NCBI GenBank assembly: GCA_022821725.1
Contig: JAJEDB010000075.1
Coordinates: forward strand, 36,814 to 100,813
Reading direction: 5' to 3'
Source: Candidatus Poribacteria bacterium
Lineage (GTDB): Bacteria > Poribacteria > WGA-4E > WGA-3G
Length of the DNA stretch: 64,000 nt
The notes under the pieces are model-generated. The model did not search any database, was not told where the DNA came from, and saw only the letters and a program-made list of their open reading frames with translations. Both the position numbers and the translations under genes were made by a program. Positions 50,652-59,223 of this stretch are shown piece by piece (positions within the stretch are counted from its first letter, which is position 1; the number at the start of each line of letters is the position of its first letter).

Positions 50652-51219
50652 TACATATCCTCCTAAGTTCGGCTAAGTTGAAGCCGAAACGCCTTCGGCG
50701 TAACCTGATAGCCGAGACTTGCTATCAAAAATCAAAACTTGCTCGATCCAGGGACCGAGCCTACAATCTGATGAAACGGGGTTTGGGAAACGCGGCACAA
50801 AAGCCTTGAGCCTCCTAAACCCGTTTCAATAACTCAGAAAAATGTCCTAACTCTGTCAACTGAACGTGCAACTCATACCACTTGACGAGTGTCTTACTGA
50901 CTGGTTAAGCAAAATTTATGCCAACCCACTGTAAACGGGTAGGGGATAACATTTGTTGACGGAAATAGGTTAATTCTCGCGTGAAATCACGAGACACAGC
51001 GGGCAAAGCGAGAGCGACAGCGTGAACGTATTGCTGCCACGGTTTTTTCCACACACCTAATCATAAACATTCCAAGATATTGCTAAATTATTAGGCATAA
51101 CATTGCCCGTTTTTTGCGCGCAGGCGTGGAAGCACCCCATCACGGTGATCGGGGTCGCGTGACCTCCGAGTCCCAACGCAAAGATCGCTTCTCCTAAGAG
51201 GGCAACCCTGAAGTCGCTC
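50652..51219. other. Non-coding stretch upstream of glnA
   Basis: 568 nt without a convincing gene. A minus-strand TTGACA (50859-50854) has only a weak -10. CAAACCCCGTTTC and GAAACGGGTTTAGG segments form an imperfect inverted repeat in the glnA leader (about 50775-50828), and CGCCTTCGGCG is a small palindrome near 50690. CCCCATCACGGTGATCGGGG (about 51134-51153) is a hairpin 3' of dcd. I do not recognise a glutamine riboswitch. Confidence 0.4.
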
Positions 51220-51798
51220 CTACGAAAATTCAATATCTTTGGCAAAGCGGCTCATTTCTGGCCCGTTTTGTCCCGCATATTTGTTATCCGGTTTGAGTTG
51301 ATACGGGACATGGGCACTTGAGGAAAGCTGCGCAAAAGTGAACGCACAGATCCGCATCCCCGGATATAACTTGACCGGCATACGACCGAGATTCCCTAAC
51401 TCTAAAGTAGGAATGCCGATCCAACCCGGATCGAAAAGACCGGCGGTGCTATGGACGATAATGCCGAGCCTCCCCAAACTACTTCTGCCTTCAAGCCGTG
51501 CCAGTACATCGTCTGCTAATTCAAGTGTTTCCTGCGTTGCTGCCAAGACGAACTCACCCGGCTGCATCGTGAAGGCATCCCCGTCAGGGACATCAACCCT
51601 TCGCATCAGGTCATCAATATCAATCTCCGCACGCAGATCAATATATGGGTATTTGCTATGCTCAAACACACGAAAGGTGTTGCTCAATCTGAAGTCGATA
51701 GAACAACTACCGAGTTGGGTCTCCAAGTCAGGCGCGGGGGAGATTTTGATTTTCCCCTTATTGATGTACTGGATAATATCTTTGTCTGATAAAAACAT
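51220..51798 (-). CDS. dcd: dCTP deaminase
   Basis: Deaminates dCTP to dUTP for thymidylate synthesis, 192 residues. FLSDKDIIQYINKGKIKISP opens the protein, LGSCSIDFRLSNTFRVF follows, and LEGRSSLGRLGIIVHSTAGLFDPGWIG contains the catalytic Glu region. TLELGN and GMRICAFTF close the trimeric core. ATG 51798 starts only 5 nt from a MITE (51804-51928), and no SD is visible. In-frame ATGs inside the MITE (51873, 51864) would add about 25 residues. Either the MITE took over initiation or translation is SD-independent. Confidence 0.93.
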   Translation of the reverse strand: MFLSDKDIIQYINKGKIKISPAPDLETQLGSCSIDFRLSNTFRVFEHSKYPYIDLRAEIDIDDLMRRVDVPDGDAFTMQPGEFVLAATQETLELADDVLARLEGRSSLGRLGIIVHSTAGLFDPGWIGIPTLELGNLGRMPVKLYPGMRICAFTFAQLSSSAHVPYQLKPDNKYAGQNGPEMSRFAKDIEFS

Positions 51799-51803
51799 TA
51801 CTT

Positions 51804-51928
51804 TATAGTAAATTCTAAAAATAAGTTTACGCTTGTAGCATAGGCTGTTAGCCTGTGCCTCCATGAAATCCACATTTACAAGTTCACATAACGATGTAAG
51901 TGTATAAGTAATTATGGGATCTACTATA
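51804..51928. mobile_element. TATAGT-type MITE (125 bp) abutting dcd
   Basis: Ends TATAGTAAATTCTAAAAATA and, inverted, TATAGTAGATCCCATAATTA. The centre has the Q hairpin GCATAGGCT-GTT-AGCCTGTGC (about 51838-51858). It fills the promoter region of dcd. Confidence 0.75.
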
Positions 51929-51989
51929 ATTTATATGCAGTGTTCTTCGATGAGATTCGCGTTTCTGCTAAAAGGGTTTTCCGATTTCC

Positions 51990-53324
51990 CTACTGCTCAG
52001 GTAGAAAATCCTCTGGCGAGATACCACGATAGGCGTAGTCTAAGAGATTCACAGGATGCATTGCTTTCATGGATAAGCCTCGTTTTTGAATACCGAGTTG
52101 AATCTGGAGCAAGCACCCCGGATTTCCTGTCGCGACGATGTCCGCATCGGTTTCGGCGATGTGGTTCATCTTCCGTTCTAAAATTTCCTGTGACAGTTCC
52201 GGTTGTGTGATGTTATAGATGCCAGCACTCCCGCAACACCATTCGGATTCCGTTAATTCAATCAACTCCAACCCGGGTATCGCTTGGAGAACCTTGCGGG
52301 GTTGCGTCTGGACGCTTTGTCCGTGCAGGAGATGACACGGTTCATCGTAGGTAACGCGTTTTTCGATTTTTCCTTTCGGCGCGACCATCTCGATCTCGGC
52401 TAAGAATTCGCTGATGTCTCGCATCTTGTGGCTAAAATGAGCTGCTTTCTCAGCATAAGCCGTGTCGTGTTCTAAAAGTGCCTCGTATTCCTTGAGGGTC
52501 GCACCGCAGCCGGCTGAATTGATGATGATCGCGTCTAAAGCCTCCGTTTCAAATGCATCAATGTTCTGCTTCGCGAGAGACGCAGCGACATCTCGCACAC
52601 CGTTGTGGAGGTGTAACGCACCACAACAGGTCTGCTGGCGTGGGGTAACCACTTCACAGCCATTCTGTGTCAAGACCCGAATGGTGGCAACGTTCGTCTC
52701 AGTGAAGACTTGGTTCATGATGCACCCGGGTATGAATCCAACACGGTAACGAGTTTCGCCTTCCGCAGGTGTAATGTCACGTATCGTATATTTCAATCGC
52801 GGTGATGGGATCTTCGGGAGTAAGGATTCCATCTGCCCGAGTTGTCCCATTAGTTTCAGGATACCCGTCTTTTGAACGAGCCATCGGATACCGAGTCGCT
52901 GATAGAGCCACATCAACTCAAAGATCAGGTCCAATCGTTCTTTATTCGGTAGAATTTGTTTAAAGACGAGGTTCGTCCAGAACCGATAAGCGGCGGAGCG
53001 GGGTGCGTTCTGTTCATAGATCGCGCGTGCCTCCTCAAGCAGTTCTCCGAAGTGAACCCCCGAAGGACAGGCGGTTTCACACGCTCGGCAGTCTAAGCAC
53101 CGATAGATATATTCTGACCATTCTTCGTTGAGTGGGGTGGCATTTTCGTCTTTGAAGGCACTCCCCATGAGGTAGAGCCTACCCCTGGGTGAATCCGTTT
53201 CTAAACCTAATTCTCGATAGGTTGGGCAGGTTGGCAGACAGAGTCCGCAGTGTGTACAAGCATCCCACTTCTTCCAACTGAAAGTCTCTACGCCGATAAG
53301 TGGTTGTGTGTGTTGATAGGACAT
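51990..53324 (-). CDS. glcF: GlcF-like iron-sulfur subunit (glycolate / lactate oxidation)
   Basis: Electron-transfer subunit for GlcD-type flavoproteins, 444 residues. Two 4Fe-4S clusters are seen: CTHCGLCLPTCP near residue 34 and CLDCRACETACPSG near residue 85. Two CCG domains follow (QTCCGALHLHNG and EWCCGSAGIYN). Its likely partner GlcD is at 23959 on the other strand, so the enzyme genes are split. It begins 3 nt after larE and the two are probably co-transcribed. Confidence 0.88.
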   Translation of the reverse strand: MSYQHTQPLIGVETFSWKKWDACTHCGLCLPTCPTYRELGLETDSPRGRLYLMGSAFKDENATPLNEEWSEYIYRCLDCRACETACPSGVHFGELLEEARAIYEQNAPRSAAYRFWTNLVFKQILPNKERLDLIFELMWLYQRLGIRWLVQKTGILKLMGQLGQMESLLPKIPSPRLKYTIRDITPAEGETRYRVGFIPGCIMNQVFTETNVATIRVLTQNGCEVVTPRQQTCCGALHLHNGVRDVAASLAKQNIDAFETEALDAIIINSAGCGATLKEYEALLEHDTAYAEKAAHFSHKMRDISEFLAEIEMVAPKGKIEKRVTYDEPCHLLHGQSVQTQPRKVLQAIPGLELIELTESEWCCGSAGIYNITQPELSQEILERKMNHIAETDADIVATGNPGCLLQIQLGIQKRGLSMKAMHPVNLLDYAYRGISPEDFLPEQ

Positions 53325-53327
53325 ATA

Positions 53328-54161
53328 TTACGAAGTCGTGACCCCCTCGTTTAGGCTCCCGGAGCGATACCCCTGTAAGTCGAGCGCGACGTGCGTATAT
53401 CCGAGTGTTTTGAAGTGCGTACTGATGTCACTGCGCACGGTTTTTGAAAGCATCCGCGAGATCTCTTCCGTTTCAAGTTCAATGCGTGCGAGATCGCCGT
53501 GGTGTCGGACCCGGAATTGACGGATACCTAAATCGTAAAGAAATTGCTCGGCGGCGTCTACTTGTCGTAGCAGTTCGCGGGTGATACGCATCCCGTAAGG
53601 AAACCGTGAGGAGAGACACGCAAACGCGGGTTTGTCCCATGTTGGAAGATCCCACGCCTTTGAAATCTCGCGAATCTCTGCTTTGGTCAGATTGACATCG
53701 ATCAAGGGGGCTTGGATGCCCATCTGTTTCGCAGCATCCATCCCTGGACGGTGGTCACCGACATCATCCGGGATCGCGCCGTAGACAATCGTTCCAACGT
53801 TGTATTTTTCAGCGATAGGACGCAACTTATCGAACAATTCCGTCTTACAGAAAAAGCATCGGTTCGTCGGGTTGCTCGCATAACCTTCCAAATCCAATTC
53901 TTGTGTGTGGACGGTTTCAAAGCGGATCCCGATCTGTTTGGCAATATCTTGCGCGGCTCGCATTTCTCGGATTGGATAGGAATCCGAAATGGCGGTAACG
54001 GCAAGCGCGTTATCACCGAGTACGTGTTGTGCCGCCTCCGCAAGAAATGTGCTATCAACACCACCGGAAAACGCAACGATGACCTTCTCATACGCGTGCA
54101 AGCACGTATAGAGGTCTTCCAGCTTTGTTTGTAGGATAGATTCAAGTTTCTGTTTTGGCAT
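53328..54161 (-). CDS. larE: LarE-type sulfur transferase for nickel-pincer cofactor
   Basis: ATP-dependent sacrificial sulfur insertase for the lactate racemase cofactor, 277 residues. The PP-loop AFSGGVDSTFLAEAA is near residue 31, NRCFFCKTELF in the middle, YGAIPDDVGDHRPGM, and FACLSSRFPYG contains the Cys that donates sulfur in LarE. LarA, LarB and LarC are not in the window. Position between def and glcF suggests that racemised lactate is oxidised by the GlcDF-type enzyme. Confidence 0.87.
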   Translation of the reverse strand: MPKQKLESILQTKLEDLYTCLHAYEKVIVAFSGGVDSTFLAEAAQHVLGDNALAVTAISDSYPIREMRAAQDIAKQIGIRFETVHTQELDLEGYASNPTNRCFFCKTELFDKLRPIAEKYNVGTIVYGAIPDDVGDHRPGMDAAKQMGIQAPLIDVNLTKAEIREISKAWDLPTWDKPAFACLSSRFPYGMRITRELLRQVDAAEQFLYDLGIRQFRVRHHGDLARIELETEEISRMLSKTVRSDISTHFKTLGYTHVALDLQGYRSGSLNEGVTTS

Positions 54162-54203
54162 AAACTATTCAACATGTAACGGCACGCCGGCGCGTGCCTA
54201 CTT

Positions 54204-54803
54204 TTAAGAAGGGCGTTCAGCCCGTTGCAGTCTCAACAACGCATCACTCAGCAGACGACGCTTTAATCCGCCGAGCCGGTCAATAAAAAGAACCCCGTTG
54301 AGATGATCTATTTCGTGTAGCAAAACGCGCGCAAGTAAACCGTCGGCTTCGATACGGATGGATTCACGCTCGGCATTAATCCCCTCAACGACAATTCGCT
54401 CTGGACGTTTCACATCAGCCGTCACATCGGGGATGCTGAGGCATCCTTCTTCGGCAACAATTTCTCCCTCAGCACTGAGAATTTCGGGATTAAACAGCGC
54501 CAACGGTTCATATACTTCGTCGTCAACTTCACCTATATTAATGATGATGATCCTCTTCAAAACACCGACTTGCGTTGCAGCAAGTCCAATGCCGTTGCCT
54601 GTAGCCTCGAGCGTCATGAACATCTGTTCAGCGAACTGGAGTTCTGCATCTGTGATCTCTGCAACCGGTTTGGCTCTTTTACGAAGGACTGGGTCGCCAT
54701 AGTAGCGGAGTTGCAAGGGAACTGTCTCATGCAGGATTACGGTATCTTCTCCATTCACGTCTGAAGCATCGACGTTCCTGGGCTTTCTTTTACGTTTCGG
54801 CAT
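54204..54803 (-). CDS. def: Peptide deformylase
   Basis: Removes the formyl group from nascent proteins, metal dependent. 199 residues: motif 1 GNGIGLAATQVG, motif 2 EEGCLSIPDV (Cys ligand), motif 3 LLHEIDHLNGVLF (HExxH). About 28 extra N-terminal residues (PKRKRKPRNVDASDVNGED) precede the family start PLQLRYYGDPVLRK; an internal restart is not obvious. Upstream of larE on the same strand. Confidence 0.93.
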   Translation of the reverse strand: MPKRKRKPRNVDASDVNGEDTVILHETVPLQLRYYGDPVLRKRAKPVAEITDAELQFAEQMFMTLEATGNGIGLAATQVGVLKRIIIINIGEVDDEVYEPLALFNPEILSAEGEIVAEEGCLSIPDVTADVKRPERIVVEGINAERESIRIEADGLLARVLLHEIDHLNGVLFIDRLGGLKRRLLSDALLRLQRAERPS

Positions 54804-54982
54804 GTGTTAGGAAACTCTCCGTTTTTGGTGTATCTCCGACGAAAACAACATTTAATATGGTAGCACTTCTTGCAAATTCTGTCAAGCAAAAAGTTTTGCT
54901 TATCAGAAGCATTCAGTTTTCAGCGGTCAGTTATCAGAAAGAGTCGGGATTCGGAGATCCGTCCTACAAGAGGGAAAGTCTA

Positions 54983-56530
54983 TCAAAGTGCTGGCATGAG
55001 GTAGAGATAGAAGCCTTCGTCATCAACGATTGAACCTATGAATTCCGCTAAGAGATTAAGGTTATGCTGGGCAATCAGTTCTGGATCTAAAGCGCGATTC
55101 ATGATAATGAGAATATCCTCAGATGCTTGGTTCCGCAAGGCGTTTGCCACCTCAACGACTTGGCTGTCTGGAATATCGACATCAGGCATACGGACGTTAT
55201 CCCATCTGACAAAAGAGCCTGGACGATTGCCGTGTACGTAATGAATTTCGTCTTTCTCGAGGTATCCGACAATGGTGCTGGCGGCGTAATCTATCTCACC
55301 GACCATCTGCATGTCTTGCATGTCGTTTGCGTTGATATATTCAGCTACCTGTTTCCCGTAAGAGAAAACGTGTCGGTGTTCCAGTCCAATGGCGGTTATA
55401 CCTCCAATAAAATGACAGATAAAGATGAACGTGAAAAACGGAGAAAACAACCGTTGCGGTAATCCGTTGAGAGATTTAGATCGGAAGTCTATCTCAGGGC
55501 AGTCTTTATAAATCCAACCCGTCATTAGGAGTGTGATAAACAGGAATCCGTGGTGCCGCATGCTACCGTAATACTTAATATAAAAAAATGATAAGAGTCC
55601 AAACATCGCCACGAGATATATGAGGAGCGCAGTCGGACGCTTGAGGAATAACAGCACGCCGCAAAGCATCAGGAGACAACAGAACGGGATTTGAATGGAT
55701 TGGAAGACGGGGTAAGTTTCTAATTGGTGCTTATTCCAAAAATTAAGTGAAAATTCAGGAATTGGAAGAAAGGCGTGAGAGATGAGTTTGATAACTTTGC
55801 TCAACTCTTCTGGTTCATAGGTAAACTTCCATTCCACAGCGAACCCTGTATCTGGTGGAGGATTGAGCTGCAAAACTGATGTCATAATACCGATCCCAAT
55901 AAGGGTGAACCCGATCCAGACGGCGCGTTTATCTGCAGTCGTCTCGCCTTCTTGGACAAACGGGTTTAGGCGACAACAGTGACAAACGTATTCGCAGCAG
56001 AGCGCGACACCTACGGCTATGGTGAGAATTAAGGCATGGACACTCGTATGTGCCAGAAGGAATAGCACGCAGCCCACCCAGATAAAGCGTTTGTAACGCG
56101 CCTTGAAAAGAATGCAGAAGACGGTGATTAGCAGAAGTCCGAGGGCGTAGTTTCGCGCGAGAATCGCGTATTCATAAAGGACGAAATAGCCGAAACAGAA
56201 GAGGAATTTCTGGAGAAGGTTGAAGGGTGCGTAGCGAACGAAGAGATAAACGGTAATCCCCGCAATCAGGAGGTGGAACACCTGCATAATGACAGGTGAG
56301 TGTGTGAGGCGTGTAAGTGGCATAAGACAGAGATGCCACAAACCCGGATGTCCCTCATATTTGAGATGCGCGAAAAGCTCAAAGACGGAGCCGCTATCAC
56401 GGGCAAGCAGCCATGCCTGAATCTCGTCGCGCCACATTTCATGATGACTGGCGGTAAATGCGCTGACGCCAAGGAAAAGAAGTGCCAATCCCAAAGCGTA
56501 GTGTTTATCTTTTGTGGGCATCGGTATCAC
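54983..56530 (-). CDS. GT-C-like integral membrane glycosyltransferase
   Basis: 515 residues with about ten membrane helices followed by a C-terminal soluble part of about 120 residues. Near residue 33, HEMWRDEIQAWLLARD has the acidic D-E pair of the first periplasmic loop of polyprenyl-phosphate-sugar transferases (ArnT/PMT type), and HPGLWHLCLMPLTRL follows. Likely transfers a sugar to lipid or protein at the outer face of the inner membrane. Family identity is inferred from topology and this loop. Ends 19 nt before the VWA gene region. Confidence 0.65.
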   Translation of the reverse strand: MIPMPTKDKHYALGLALLFLGVSAFTASHHEMWRDEIQAWLLARDSGSVFELFAHLKYEGHPGLWHLCLMPLTRLTHSPVIMQVFHLLIAGITVYLFVRYAPFNLLQKFLFCFGYFVLYEYAILARNYALGLLLITVFCILFKARYKRFIWVGCVLFLLAHTSVHALILTIAVGVALCCEYVCHCCRLNPFVQEGETTADKRAVWIGFTLIGIGIMTSVLQLNPPPDTGFAVEWKFTYEPEELSKVIKLISHAFLPIPEFSLNFWNKHQLETYPVFQSIQIPFCCLLMLCGVLLFLKRPTALLIYLVAMFGLLSFFYIKYYGSMRHHGFLFITLLMTGWIYKDCPEIDFRSKSLNGLPQRLFSPFFTFIFICHFIGGITAIGLEHRHVFSYGKQVAEYINANDMQDMQMVGEIDYAASTIVGYLEKDEIHYVHGNRPGSFVRWDNVRMPDVDIPDSQVVEVANALRNQASEDILIIMNRALDPELIAQHNLNLLAEFIGSIVDDEGFYLYLMPAL

Positions 56531-56548
56531 CCTTATTTGACTGTAGTG

Positions 56549-57628
56549 TTACTGGATCGTGAGACTTGAAATCGGCAGCCATAAGCCACCTGTACTCTTT
56601 GCAATGAACTTCTGGAAGGGTTCGTCGCGTCCGATAACATCTACCTTGATTTTAGCAGTTTTCATCTTTACCATCACGTCTATTGAAGAGTACGCGCCGC
56701 TTACATATTCGTCTGTGACGAATATGAAATGCACCTCAGCGTCCTGTCGGAATGTAACCTCATCAGCGGCTCGGATGAGTGCGTCCAGACCGTTCTCGTC
56801 TCCGCGGAATTTCAGTTGTGCCAACACCTTCTTAATCTGAGAAACCGAACGCATTTGAGAGATCACTTCAAAGTCCAAACCGAGTAAACCATATCCGGTT
56901 CCAGCCCGGAAGGTAACGACGCCGATGGTGAAGTCGATATTCGCGTTGTCGAAGAGATCTGTCATGGAACTGAGGTGCTCACGCACTGCGGCAACATCGT
57001 TTTTCATGCTCCCACTGCCGTCAATAACAAAGACGATGTCAACGAGATCGGTGCCTCGGTTTGCGACGATATGTTTCCCAATCTTAGTGAGTGCTAAATC
57101 GGGAAGCGTGAGTCCTCCAATATCGGAGGTGGGTTGCTCATTCGTCCCGCCTAAAAATCCACGATTCGCACTACCGGCTTTTCCATGACCTGATATACGT
57201 GAACTCAATCCACTGCCGCCACCACTGCTGCCTAATCCTGATACAGGTTTCGCGCGTAACCCCTTTCCGTAGGGGCGTGCTCCTGGCACAGTAACGGCAA
57301 GTTCGGGTGTTTGTAGTTCAACAATGGCATCTTGAGGGGATACGGGTGCCGCTGCGGTCTGAAGCGGGGGAGGTTGGACCTCGACTGTTTCCATCTGTTG
57401 CCTGGCTTCAGGGACTGTAGAGGGTTGTAGGGGCAGGTGGCGAAGCCTTTTCAATGGACGCACGGAACTCCGCAATCGAATCTTGACGATGTCAAACTCT
57501 GTGACGGGTTTGGGCTGCCACTCGAGCCTTTGCCGGTATAAGGTGCCGAGTAGCAGCATCAGGAGAATATGAAGCCCGATGGAAATGAGAAGGGCATTTG
57601 GGATGTTTTTCCTAAGAAGGACCTTCAT
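56549..57628 (-). CDS. VWA-domain protein with TonB-like N-terminal anchor
   Basis: 359 residues. One membrane helix near residues 12-30 (ALLISIGLHILLMLLLGTLY) resembles the N-terminus of TonB-like proteins. A Pro-rich segment and a Gly/Ser-rich segment (GLGSSGGGSGLSS) follow, then a von Willebrand A domain (about 190-355) with the MIDAS motif VIDGSGSM, a T in the metal loop and VTDEYVSG. Such proteins bind partners through a metal ion outside the membrane. ATG 57628 follows AGGGAAAAGAAA; an upstream start at 57655 is less likely. Not next to the MoxR gene. Confidence 0.75.
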   Translation of the reverse strand: MKVLLRKNIPNALLISIGLHILLMLLLGTLYRQRLEWQPKPVTEFDIVKIRLRSSVRPLKRLRHLPLQPSTVPEARQQMETVEVQPPPLQTAAAPVSPQDAIVELQTPELAVTVPGARPYGKGLRAKPVSGLGSSGGGSGLSSRISGHGKAGSANRGFLGGTNEQPTSDIGGLTLPDLALTKIGKHIVANRGTDLVDIVFVIDGSGSMKNDVAAVREHLSSMTDLFDNANIDFTIGVVTFRAGTGYGLLGLDFEVISQMRSVSQIKKVLAQLKFRGDENGLDALIRAADEVTFRQDAEVHFIFVTDEYVSGAYSSIDVMVKMKTAKIKVDVIGRDEPFQKFIAKSTGGLWLPISSLTIQ

Positions 57629-57727
57629 TTTCTTTTCCCTGCCTTGGGGGTGCATTCAGGTACTGTCTGTGAGTCCAAGAATTATTATAGCACTATGTAT
57701 ACTCTTACTTCAAGTGAAGAAAAAAAG

Positions 57728-57756
57728 TTGACGAAAATGTTGAAATTTGGTATCAT
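57728..57756 (+). promoter_or_regulatory. sigma70-type promoter for the rhaM operon
   Basis: TTGACG at 57728-57733, 17-nt spacer, TATCAT at 57751-57756, 72 nt ahead of the ATG at 57828. Confidence 0.5.
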
Positions 57757-57827
57757 ATAAATACTGACAAAAAGAGAGTTTCGGTTGATCCTGCTCAAAT
57801 AATCCGAAAGGCACTAAAAAAACTAAA

Positions 57828-58160
57828 ATGAAGCACTACGGCTTAACACTGAATCTCAAAAACGATCCGTCCGTTATTGAAACATATAAGGCATATCACC
57901 GAGATGCATGGCCCGAAGTGATTGATGCGCTGAAAGCGGTTGGTATCACGAAGATGAATATTTATCTGCTCGGATGCCGTCTGTTTATGGCAATGGAAAC
58001 GATTGATACCTTTGATATAGAACGAGATTTTCCGCGCTATCTCGAAGAGAACCCAAAATGCAAAGCTTGGGACGAATTGATGAGAACCTTCCAGGAACCC
58101 GTAGTGGAGGCACAGCCGGACGAATGGTGGGCACAGATGGAGCCTGTCTTTGAATTATAA
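57828..58160 (+). CDS. rhaM: L-rhamnose mutarotase
   Basis: 110-residue DUF718/RhaM protein that interconverts anomers of L-rhamnose or a related sugar. YGLTLNLKNDPSVIETYKAYH, then DAWPEVIDALKAVGITKMNIYLLG, FMAMETID and KAWDELMRTFQEPV fit the family, including the active-site His in AYHRDAWPEV. Its end overlaps the region of the following PfkB kinase, so they form an operon. This suggests uptake and phosphorylation of a deoxy sugar. Confidence 0.88.
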   Translation: MKHYGLTLNLKNDPSVIETYKAYHRDAWPEVIDALKAVGITKMNIYLLGCRLFMAMETIDTFDIERDFPRYLEENPKCKAWDELMRTFQEPVVEAQPDEWWAQMEPVFEL

Positions 58161-58167
58161 CGCCAAA

Positions 58168-59019
58168 ATGAATATATCCTCTCCGATGCCCACGACTTTT
58201 CTATCGGTCGGTCACTTCTGTTATGATGTCTCGCCAAACGGTTATATCCTTGGTGGATCTGCTTCGTATTCAACACTAACTGCGCGAAATCTCGGGCACC
58301 ATGCTCGGGCGGTTACAGCTGTTGGATCGGACTTTGATCGGGAGAATCCACTGTTGGAAGGCATAAAGACAGTCTATCATGAATCTCCTGAGACAACAAT
58401 CTTTGATAACCAATACGATACGAAGGGGCGCAGGCAGCAATTTATCCTTGGGAAGGCACAACAATTAAGGGGAAACGACATCCCCCTTGAATGGCGGACC
58501 AGTGATATCGCCTATTTGTGTCCGATCGCTGATGAGGTTTCCACGGATGTCGTTCACTGTTTCAGCGACGAAACGTTAATCGGGGCGACCCCGCAAGGCT
58601 GGCTCCGACAGTGGGATGCCAGCGGTAGGGTGGAGGCAAAGCGATGGGGAACCGCAAAGGACATCTTACCCCATATTGATATATTAATCTTGAGTGATGA
58701 GGATCTCCGCAGTTATCCAGATGAACTTGAAAAATATATCGGGTTAACTTCAATTGTGGTCCTGACCCAAGGCGCCCAAGGGGCAACCCTTTTCCAAAAT
58801 GGGACGCAGCTTGAATCCGCTGCTTACTCCGTTACAGAGGTGGATCCAACAGGCGCAGGTGATGTTTTCGCTACCGCTTTCTTGATTAACTATTATCAGA
58901 GTCGTTCTGTCAAAGCGGCACTGAACTTCGCGCACTGTGTCGCATCTTTCGCTGTTGAAGGGATTGGGACCTCTTGTATACCGAAACTTCCGCAAGTTGT
59001 GTCGAGGTTACAGACGTAG
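58168..59019 (+). CDS. PfkB-family carbohydrate kinase (1)
   Basis: Ribokinase-type sugar or nucleoside kinase, 283 residues from ATG 58168. LGGSASYSTLTARNLG is the substrate-binding GG region, and EVDPTGAGDVFATAFL near the end has the catalytic Asp and anion hole (GAGD). ATG 58168 is preferred over a TTG at 58150 that lies inside rhaM; ATG 58186 is also possible. The N-terminal PfkB pattern is short, as in the divergent ribokinase-like group. Coupled to rhaM. Confidence 0.82.
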   Translation: MNISSPMPTTFLSVGHFCYDVSPNGYILGGSASYSTLTARNLGHHARAVTAVGSDFDRENPLLEGIKTVYHESPETTIFDNQYDTKGRRQQFILGKAQQLRGNDIPLEWRTSDIAYLCPIADEVSTDVVHCFSDETLIGATPQGWLRQWDASGRVEAKRWGTAKDILPHIDILILSDEDLRSYPDELEKYIGLTSIVVLTQGAQGATLFQNGTQLESAAYSVTEVDPTGAGDVFATAFLINYYQSRSVKAALNFAHCVASFAVEGIGTSCIPKLPQVVSRLQT

Positions 59020-59118
59020 TTCGCGAAGGTTAAGGTCTCCGAAGGTGAGGGGCAACCTACCCAAAAGGCATCGGGATTCAGAAACCACTTTACAAAAATG
59101 GACGCTTTCATCAAAGAC

Positions 59119-59208
59119 AGGACTTACGCAGCTCCCCTGCTGGCGAGGTTTCCTAACCTCGCCAATAGCGCAATATGTAGCATTTTATGGGAAAATTGCG
59201 TAAGTCCT
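59119..59208. mobile_element. 90-bp MITE with AGGACTTACGCA ends
   Basis: Perfect 12-bp terminal inverted repeats AGGACTTACGCA (59119-59130) and TGCGTAAGTCCT (59197-59208), a terminal sequence well known from cyanobacterial small elements. The centre holds the P palindrome GGCGAGGTT-TCCT-AACCTCGCC. It lies 15 nt before the ATG at 59224. Confidence 0.75.
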
Positions 59209-59223
59209 AAAAGAGAGAAAACT

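Noticed and set aside
50652..51219. Glutamine riboswitch in the glnA leader
   Set aside because: No glnA or Downstream-peptide motif core was recognised; only generic inverted repeats.
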